NCBI GenBank assembly: GCA_015680685.1
Contig: MNCI01009376.1
Span: 834,575 to 898,574, forward strand
DNA: 64,000 bases
From: Gnetum montanum
Taxonomy: Eukaryota > Streptophyta > Gnetopsida > Gnetales > Gnetaceae
Direction: 5' to 3'
A program made the translations under genes and the position numbers. The first letter of the stretch is position 1. The number at the start of each line of letters is the position of its first letter. Of this stretch, positions 56,761 through 64,000 are shown one piece after another. The notes beneath the pieces were generated by a model, which saw only the letters and a list, made by a program, of their open reading frames with translations, did no database searches and was not told where the DNA came from.

Positions 56761-58825
56761 CTTAATCTTTCGAATATCTTTCTTCCAACTTAGTCGTGGG
56801 AAAGATGGCCATCCATGCTAATGAATCAAGTGGCTCCTCTATTTTACATTTTTTTTTATATACTTTTTTTTTACACTTTTCTTGTTTTTCCCATTTTTGG
56901 TTTTACACCATCGTTAGTATGTTTTATCTTTCTTAGATATTTTACAATTTCTTTTATATTTTACTTTCTTTTTTATGTGAATTTTTCTTATGTTTTCTAA
57001 TAAATTACTTAATTGCCAATAGAACACAATGATGTTGTAGTTTTTTGCTAATGTTGGTTTGTACTTAATGTTTTTGATTGGTAATGTCTGGTTTCCATTT
57101 TTGGGTTTTGCTACTGATAACTAAGATAAAGTTTGTTTTCATGGAACAGGTAGTGATTCCACATCATCCACCAATCCACAATAGTCTATGGTGTTCCTAG
57201 TTTTGGAAATATGAGGGAGGTCATTTTCATTAATAAAACTTTAACAAACTCATGGCCTTGGTAGTTTCCAAACTTGGGAAAGATTAAATAGATTGATAAG
57301 GATGTGAGTTCAAGGGAACTCGATGCTCTTCATACTCTTCTACTCACTTGAGCATATGAGTATTTTTCATGGATTTCTTACCGTTCTGTGTCAACCAATA
57401 ACAAGAGGCTAAGTATTTGCATGGTATGGTTCTCATTCAAAAATCCATAAAAACATAAAACATTAAAAAAATAATGGTAATTCAAAGCACATCCCTTAGA
57501 TAAAATAACAGGCTTCAAGCACTAGTTGTGGGACTAGAAAGACATGTTGCCCATGCCTAAAATTATCCACTAACTAAGGCCCTTTCTGACTTCCTACTTC
57601 TTTTTTCTTCTCAAATAAGGAATGGTGATTGATTTGTGGGAGCATTTTTGTGTCTCAAGGGGATGGTCTGGTCTTAGAGTATCAATGCAAAGTCACTAAA
57701 AGTGGTTGGTTTTGATCTGAACTAAGGATGAACTTTATCAGGTCATTTAATCATCAAATCCACAAGGGACATCATGTGACCATGATTCAGAACTTCATTC
57801 TACTCTTCTCTCTCATCCATTAGTGCTTTTTGCTCTTCACCTCACTACCAGTTTCCATGTTTTGTTCAATGTCTTAGTTGGATGTGTTAAAATTATCATG
57901 TAGATTCTATCAAATTAGGTCCTCAACTTTCCATAACCATTAATCAACTATCAAGCCCATAGACTCCTTGGTTTAAGGATAAGCAAGAGAAAAAAGGGGC
58001 ATGAACCTGCTATGGGGAGGATCCACTTACATATCTTTTGGTTGGATTAGTTAAGTTCCTTATCCTTAGGCATTTTTACAATCAAATCTTTCGCATTCCC
58101 CATTAATTACATCTAACGGTGCATCCCTTTGGTGGTATTTCTCCATCAAAAATCTCATTCTCTAATTTTTGTGAATTTTAGAATCCTCTTCTAGCATTTC
58201 ATCATGTTCATGGCTTTCCTGGCTCTCTGAGGACTCCAATTTTATTTTAAAACTCCTTGTTTTTTTTTTGAATTATTTAATTTGAAAAATTTTATGCATC
58301 AACCTAATTGATGGGACTTTGTTGACGAAGGGGACATGTAGGCAAGACCCCATCAACACACAGTAAAAACCATCTATATATCAACAACCACACTTAAGAA
58401 TTTTTCACATTTGAGCCAAAATGGAGGAATTTTTGAACTTTTCAAACCCTAGAATCTTCCAAGAGCCATAACTTCCTAATTGTTAGTCTAATTCACTCCA
58501 TTATTTGATCCTATGGCTACCAAAGGTAAGCTCTCCATCATGGAGGCCACAAATCTTAAGTATTTAATGAAAAATTTCTCAAAGTTTTTCTAACTCCCAC
58601 AAAGGTTTAACTAAGAAATTAACACCAAAACATCAATTTATGAAAGTTAAATCCTCCCAACAAGCTTTGGTAACATTTTAAATGAAATAACATTAAAATA
58701 ATAATAAAATAATCAATCTGCCATAGTCATAACTTAGCCTAAGTGTAATTGCACAGTGAGATAAGGTACTTAAAGGTTATAAGTTACACATTATATGCTA
58801 ATCCTTGGTTATGTTGTGACCACAG
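56761..58825 (+). other. Spacer between pol and third ORF of element C
   Basis: Non-coding. It begins with a conserved purine-rich phrase (about 56,790-56,805) and a T-rich tract (56,840-57,000) that is also present, as an A-rich tract, in elements A and B. The rest has scattered similarity to their spacers (for example GACATGTTGCCCATGCCTA near 57,540-57,560). The segment 58,310-58,400 resembles the LTR promoter (see separate entry). Confidence 0.6.
58310..58385 (+). promoter_or_regulatory. Possible internal promoter upstream of the third ORF
   Basis: It contains TTGATGGGACTTTGTTGACG and GACCCCATCAACACAC, words like those repeated in the LTR U3, followed by the TATA-like CTATATATC at 58,373-58,381, some 445 bases before the ORF start. 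The layout mimics the LTR core promoter. By eye only; it could be chance. Confidence 0.3.
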
Positions 58826-61745
58826 ATGACACCTAAAGGGAAGAAAGCATAGGAAGGAGGACCATTCCAAGCAAGAGACAAATGGCCATGAACTAGAAGG
58901 GACCAAGAATAGGTCCATGAGCAAGAAGAAATCCATGCAATGGACCCTCTTCAGGAGGAGCCCGAAGTGGAATCTATTTAGCATATTCCTAAAAAAGCAA
59001 CTATAATAGAATAGTCTCACCGAGATGAGGCACCAAAACTAAGACCAAACCTTGAGGTCACCTTGACAGAGGCCTGCCTCAAGAAAATTGCAAACAAGAA
59101 GATCTAGAAATCTATGCTCTAAGAGTTGAACTTTGGAACTTTCTTAGAGTTTGTACCTCTAGAAGTCAAAGCACAATTGCAAAACTCTCCCATGTGACCC
59201 ATAATCACTTCTAGCAGGCAATTGTACATGGGAAAGACATACTTGTTCCAGAATAATCGATAGGCCAATTTGATGGTCAAGATCAAGGATATTTCAGTTT
59301 CATACTCGGTGAAAGCCATTTTTGAGGCCCTTAGGTTACAAGGAACTACGGAAAATATTGTAGAAATCCCAACATAGGCAAATCTAGGTGTCAAAAAGGA
59401 ATGGACATAGTGGTGTTATGAAGTAGATTGTAAGGAGTTCAATGCACCAACCATAGCAAAATGTGCATACTTTAATATTGTGGCCTTTCACCTCAATCCA
59501 ATGATGAGGCTAAGAAAAATCACAGCCTTCTCTACTTGTGCGTGTGTCACCCTAAGCAGTAAATTCCATATCAACCTTCCATAGCTGATCTATCTAGAAA
59601 TAGAGAAGTGTTTTAAGGAGAATGAATGTGAAAGGAAAGCACTCCATTTTCCATGCCTCATCAAAAAGTTATGCAAGAGGGAAGACATAACACACTACAT
59701 AAATGATGTTGTCTGATGTGCTCTAACTACTTCATAGGTGAAGATGATGAAGGATAAGGTGCCTACCAAAGTCATTTAAGAAGAGCAACAATAGAAACCA
59801 CCTTCACCACCCACTCATGAGATAATTTTGGAGGCCTGCGTCACCATTGAACCCATGTACAAACTCTAAGAGAAACTCTTGAAGCAGAAATGAGCCATCT
59901 CAATAATAAGAGAAACTCATTATTGGTTAATACACATATGTATTAACAATAGTAAGCAGAAATGAGTGGTGGTGATCCATATGTGTATTAACCAATAATG
60001 AGCCATCTCAACGAAGTGGCCCAAACCATAATGGAAGGTAGAGGCATATTTTTTCAGCCAAAAGAATGCAAGTGCTCGCAAGGTCAAATCCTAGTGCCTA
60101 AGAGGTAACAGTATCTCTCTCTTAATAACAATAATTCCCAAATATCTCTAGGAACTCCACCACCTTTTTAGTGCATTTGGAAGAGGGTGAGGGAGCAACC
60201 ATCTTAATAAGGTAGCACCATGGGTTGGAGATAGCAATCAAAGTAGTTTCTAACAAAGTTTTCAAAGCACTTAATGCACCTATAGTGTCTGTACTAGATG
60301 TTTCTACACTAAGAGATATGCATACATCCACAAAAACTATTAGTGGTAAATTGAGCACAGCCCAGCATGAGGAATAGCTAGACTGACTGGTGAAAACTAG
60401 GTAACCAATTTTGGATGTCTTTGACCTTCCAAATACCGTCACTACAACTTAATCAAAGTCATTAGAACTAAAAGGAAAATGCATCATAATGGTAGGGCAA
60501 CTCGAAACTGCTAGAATAGATAACTAATACTTGGTTGTGGAGGCTGGTGAATTAAGAGATCATAATGTTGATTCCGACTTACTCAACCCAGCATTAACAT
60601 GAAATGAAGCTTTTCAATAGCATCTAAAGAGACTCTAAGATGCTAAGAATGCCAAGGCGACAATAGTATTTGACCAATCCCTAGCTAACACCACACTTAT
60701 AATATCTAGAAGGACTTAATTTAGACTCACCATGAGAATGAGATTCTAACTACAGAGAATCATCACTTGCTGAATATTGATGAGCAGAAGCAGTAGATGG
60801 TAGATTTTCTCCATCAAAAACATGAGCAGCTAGCTAGGGTGAACACAAAATTGAGAAGATTGGTAATAGAAAATAGAAGCCTCTCCATGGAGAAAGACTA
60901 TGCCCTTCACCAAAAATCTATAATATAGATAGCCACCTAGCAGAATGAGGCTCTCAAATTTGACAGAGTCAAGAACCATTACAAAGATTAGGTTGGTCTA
61001 TAGAAAGAAGCTAATGAGAAGGAAATTTAATTAGTGAAGGCAAAAGTAAACGAGGCCCTCCAGCAACTCCAACAAGGTGGTGATGTCTAGCAGCCTATCT
61101 TTGATGGATTGAATGCATGCAACAAAGCCAAAATCCACATGAAGGAGCTGCAAATTGAGGAGATGACCAAGTACATGAAGCTTGCTAATCTCTTGTACAC
61201 AAACCTGGCAAAGCTAACTACTAAAAGATCATAGTCCAAATTGAAGAAATAAGTGCCTAACTCATACTTGTTGTACAAGGTAGATTTCAAGCATCATAAA
61301 TAGACTAAGTAGAATCTTAAGACTACAAAAATCAAACTCAAGGTTCTCAAGGAAAAGTTCAATAATCAATGATCAACTACTAAGGACCTGATCAAAATAA
61401 TGAACAACTACCAAGAAATACAAAATGCACTCATAGCATTCAACAGTGAAGGTAAATAGTTCGCTACCTCGTTCATGAAAGTGAAGGAGCTATTTCCAGA
61501 AATGCCCTATCCATGGAATATTCCCATTCTAGCCCACACTGATGAAGTTGCGTGGACTATTGATGATCCTTGAAGTAAGGAGGAGAAGATGAAGGTAGTG
61601 TTGAATACTTTCTATTTTTCTTCAAAAGTTGCAACTATCATAGGATAACCACAACCACCACATGCACCTAAAGCAAGAGAAGGTCCTTCAAAGACTCAAG
61701 AGCCTCCACTGCCTAGGACTATCTAATCTTCTCCAACATCTTCAC
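58826..61745 (+). pseudogene. Third ORF of element C: about 970 codons in the env position, plant transposon-associated domain plus coiled coil
   Basis: From ATG 58,826 (MTPKGKK) the same frame can be followed for about 1.2 kb, shifts by one near 60,050-60,130, returns near 60,730 and continues to about 61,745, with dozens of point stops. N-terminal part: basic and acidic. Conserved block near 59,120: ELNFGTFLEF, then KIKDISVSYSVKAIFEAL, then LHFPCLIKKLCKRED near 59,640. The ending resembles the F-P-S-L-I-T-x-L-C block of the putative plant transposon protein domain often seen next to Athila/Tat elements (from memory, needs a profile search). The C-terminal third is a long coiled coil (60,780-61,400) and a Pro/Ser tail. 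No signal peptide or membrane segment is visible, so it is not an obvious envelope protein. Element A carries the same ORF. Confidence 0.7.
59889..60011 (+). repeat. Perfect 25-bp inverted repeat between 15-bp direct repeats, inside the third ORF
   Basis: Arms 59,916-59,940 and 59,978-60,002 are exact reverse complements (arm starts CTCATTATTGG) with a 37-base loop. AATGAGCCATCTCAA occurs at 59,889-59,903 and 59,997-60,011, 108 bases apart, a multiple of three, so the frame is kept. It looks like a local foldback event, such as template switching, not a transposon with its own ends. Confidence 0.9.
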
Positions 61746-61946
61746 ACTATCAAAGGAATTGTTATTATTAGTTCTTATCTTGTTGTTCAATTTTGTTATC
61801 ATGAACACCATAATTTTGTAATGATTGTAAATTGTACACTCAAGAACTCAATTTTGTTGTGTTTTTTGTGTGTTTTTTTTGTTAGTCAATAATCCCATAC
61901 CTTCCCAAATTTTGTAAAAAACATGAGGATGAGTTTTCATTCAATT

Positions 61947-61955
61947 ATGAGGGTA
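61947..61955 (+). other. Polypurine tract of element C
   Basis: ATGAGGGTA directly before the 3' LTR start TGATGAG; element B has ATGGGGGTA before TGATGAA. It is the primer for plus-strand DNA synthesis. Upstream GAGGATGAGTT is also shared with B. Confidence 0.65.
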
Positions 61956-62844
61956 TGATGAGCTATCATGGTTTGGCCATGTCAATGGGATGTCATCAAC
62001 GTAACCCCATCGATGGGATCTCATTGACGTGATCCTGTCAATGCAGGGTTTGACCCATTAATGTGTACCCATTGATGAGGTACCCTATTTTCCCTATAAA
62101 TGTACACCTACCCACTACATTTATGGTATAAGTCTCATAGTTGTAGCGAAGCTCTACTAGTTTTTCCACTCGAAAGTTAGAATCTTTTCTGAATGCTTGC
62201 AGTAGAAGTCAAAGAGTGTACGGATTTTTATTCAAGCACTATTGTACCTAAGCACTTTAGTATGTGTGGCAATAAATATGGGCTTTCTAATCAAACCATG
62301 TAGCACTTCAATTAGATTAATTATTTTTTGTAACCATTTAATATTCAAGCAATTTTATTTAATGTTTTTAAGTAATTAAGCTATTAATTAATATATATTA
62401 AATAGAAAACATAAGTATGATTACTTCAAGCATACATCTAATGCTTGGTAATCTCGAGTAATGCTTAATGTTTGGTAACCTAGTAGCACTATACGTGTTT
62501 AGTATGTGTATGACAAATGGGAATGGATGCTTATGTTAGGATTAGTTAAGTGTTAGCTAGTTACTAGATTAATTTAGCAATTGAATTACTTTATTTGTTA
62601 TTCTTAATTCTTAGGAAACTTAATTCATAAAATAGAAAATGATAAAAATCATATACCTCAATTACACTTAACAATACACTTGCACTTCATAAGCGAAACT
62701 AAGAAGACAACGATTGCAATGGTTAGTTTCACCTCATAGAACCTAGTGTACTTAGATAACTAAAGTCTAAGAAATTTGACTAGATCACTAAGTGAATGCT
62801 AATGATTCATATGGTTGGGCATAGGGTATACTTTTTGTTCATCA
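61956..62844 (+). repeat. 3' LTR of element C
   Basis: Starts TGATGAGCTATCATGG, ends TTCATCA; partner of 49,541-50,427. The start keeps the TG that is mutated in the 5' copy. TATA box at 62,095. TAGTC follows at 62,845-62,849. Confidence 0.92.
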
Positions 62845-62849
62845 TAGTC
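62845..62849. repeat. Target-site duplication of element C, right copy
   Basis: TAGTC, identical to 49,536-49,540. Confidence 0.85.
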
Positions 62850-63720
62850 CTTCACACTTCTCAATTTCATCTTTCATTTTATCTTAATCTCTCCAAATCT
62901 AACCACTCCATCGTAACCATGATTTGCCAATGATGTGAAGATGATATAGACCTTCCTATCTATGACATTTTTCATCTAGTCTTAGACTATAAAATGCAAT
63001 ATTCAAAAACAAAAATGTCTTACCTAGGCATTGTCTTTACTCTCAATAAGTGGTGACCCTGCCTACTAGAAGTAAAGGTTCATGTAATATGTTGCAATAA
63101 TGTCTTACACTTAGTCACTTCTAATATCTATAATAATAACTACATGATGAAATAAAAAGTACTTTTCACTAATTTTAATTTATATTACCTCTCACAATAC
63201 TCAATCACAAGCCAAGCCATAGTAGATCTCCTTACATCAATCCCATTATTAAAGCCATCTTCCAAAACTATCCAACCTTTTTCCAAAGAACTAAACATAA
63301 GTAAATATAATCTGCTCTCAACTACAACCTTAATGTACAAGGCTTTTAATTTATCCTTTTATTTGAAGGACAGTCATATAGCTCAATAATCTTGCATCCT
63401 TAATAACAAAGCTATGGATTTAGTTTATCAAACTTGTAAATTTGATTTTTCATGTACAAAAACATACTCGAATATAAGAGTATTAATCAAGGTTTACTCA
63501 TAGCAATCTAATTAGAAATTAAAAGTATTTTAGTCAAAGGTGATTCCCAACTAATAATTTGCCATGTTAATGACAAATATGCTTACAAAGCTAAGCATCT
63601 TCATCCCTACCTTGATTTAGCTAAGAAACTCATCTTTCAATTTGAAAAAATCCTCCTAATGCATATCCATCAATCTAAAAACATTCTTGTAGAAGCTTTA
63701 GCTACTTTCACTCTCTTGTG
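62850..63720 (+). pseudogene. Element D pol, right piece: RNase H and archaeal-type RNase H
   Basis: Plus strand, in frame with 49,540 across the duplication. RNase H relic: IYDIFHLVLDYKMQYSKTK, MSYLGIVFTLNKW, then SQYSITSQAIVDLLTSIPLL near 63,190-63,260. A second RNase H domain follows: LEIKSILVKGDSQLIICHVN, KHLHPYLDLAKKLI and HIHQSKNILVEALATF at about 63,500-63,712. The GDSQLII block and the doubled RNase H mark the Tat/Ogre lineage. Stops are scattered but the frame is mostly single. Confidence 0.85.
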
Positions 63721-64000
63721 AATCCTACCCTTCTCAAAGATCATCTATCTCACTCCACATAAGACATACCAATTACTGTCACAGATATATAATGTATCAA
63801 TTTAGTTAATTTAGAAGAGGATGAGCAATACTAAGACATCATACAATACATGAAAACCTATGAAACTCTTGAACATTTATCCTCATCTCAAAAAAATGCT
63901 CCCCTTGAATGCTCTAAGTAGTTTTGCATTGTTTATCTTTGTATTCTATATTGTATTTTTGCATCTAGCATTCTTCTACATTGCCTAAGTCATGATAAAG
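63721..64000 (+). other. Linker downstream of the archaeal-type RNase H of element D
   Basis: Weakly coding-like (VNLEEDEQY, DIIQYMKTYETLEHL), the expected place of the linker before integrase. The integrase would lie beyond the window. Confidence 0.4.

Larger units (their letters stand above)
49541..62844 (+). mobile_element. Element C: structurally complete 13.3-kb Athila-like retrotransposon
   Basis: All structural parts are present in order: 5' LTR (887 bp), tRNA-Asp-type primer site, gag, protease, RT, RNase H, integrase, spacer, a third ORF, polypurine tract, 3' LTR (889 bp), flanked by TAGTC. LTR ends are TGATGA...TCATCA (the left end mutated to TAATGA). The primer site and a long ORF after pol place it with the Athila group. 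The two LTRs differ at many positions, mostly transitions, and the coding regions are full of stops, so insertion is old. It sits inside element D, which is therefore older. Confidence 0.92.
41321..64000 (+). mobile_element. Element D: Tat/Ogre-like pol relic, split by two insertions, runs off the right edge
   Basis: Three collinear plus-strand pieces of one pol: linker and RT N-terminus (41,321-41,868), RT C-terminal part (48,880-49,540) and RNase H plus archaeal-type RNase H (62,850-63,720). The breaks fall inside conserved RT and RNase H blocks, and the frame and motif order resume on the far side of each insert. The second RNase H domain is characteristic of the Tat lineage. D is the oldest layer of this nest. 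Neither its LTRs nor its integrase is in the window; the gag should lie left of 41.3 kb but is not recognisable. Confidence 0.8.

Noticed and set aside
58826-61745. Calling the third ORF an envelope gene
   Set aside because: Position fits, but no signal peptide, transmembrane segment or furin-like site is visible in the readable parts.

Overview
This window looks like intergenic DNA from a large, AT-rich plant nuclear genome, most likely a gymnosperm of the conifer type. That is an inference from old, heavily mutated LTR retrotransposons, nested inside each other, of Ty3/gypsy (Athila-like, Tat/Ogre-like and chromovirus) and Ty1/copia type. I found no intact protein gene, rRNA, tRNA or CRISPR array. 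Nearly all supportable content is mobile DNA; one multi-exon pseudogene with preserved splice signals is the exception. The reading frames below carry many stops and frameshifts, so they are described as relics.

Left third (1-18.5 kb), almost all minus strand. An Athila-like element (A) runs off the left edge: a third-ORF relic (1-656), a long spacer, integrase (3.28-3.96 kb), RNase H and reverse transcriptase (4.24-5.35 kb), protease (5.8-6.4 kb) and the gag C-terminus (6.4-7.4 kb). It abuts a Tat/Ogre-like gag-protease relic (G, 8.9-11.2 kb) that is followed by a 34-bp tandem array (7.93-8.30 kb). A related Athila-type 3' LTR with polypurine tract and TATA box (12.8-14.54 kb) belongs to a deletion derivative (B, 14.5-18.35 kb) that kept gag and spacer but lost pol and the third ORF. 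B meets the C-terminal end of a plus-strand chromovirus at 18.35 kb.

Middle (18.5-41 kb). A chromovirus LTR start (18,463); a shrunken copia element E1 (LTRs at 22.1-23.3 and 25.7-26.45 kb, minus strand); a 2-kb LTR with tRNA-Met primer site (27.99-30.02 kb, plus); a second copia relic E2 (gag at 31.1-32.5 kb, LTR 32.59-33.62 kb, minus); a four-exon pseudogene of unknown function (34.45-36.80 kb, minus); an Athila-type LTR fragment (37.2-38.35 kb); and a 42-bp minisatellite (40.9-41.0 kb).

Right third (41.3-64 kb) is a nest. A Tat/Ogre-like pol relic (D, plus) is split twice. First, a 7.0-kb insert (I, 41,869-48,869) carries a long decayed minus-strand coding region of unknown family and an array of hairpin-forming repeats. 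Second, a structurally complete 13.3-kb Athila-like element (C, 49,541-62,844) has paired LTRs, a TAGTC target-site duplication, a tRNA-Asp primer site, gag, protease, RT, RNase H, integrase and a ~970-codon third ORF in the env position. D resumes in RNase H right after C and continues into an archaeal-type RNase H.

The least familiar items are the third ORF, which is also partly present in element A; insert I with its antisense gene and hairpin array; and the spliced pseudogene at 34.4-36.8 kb.
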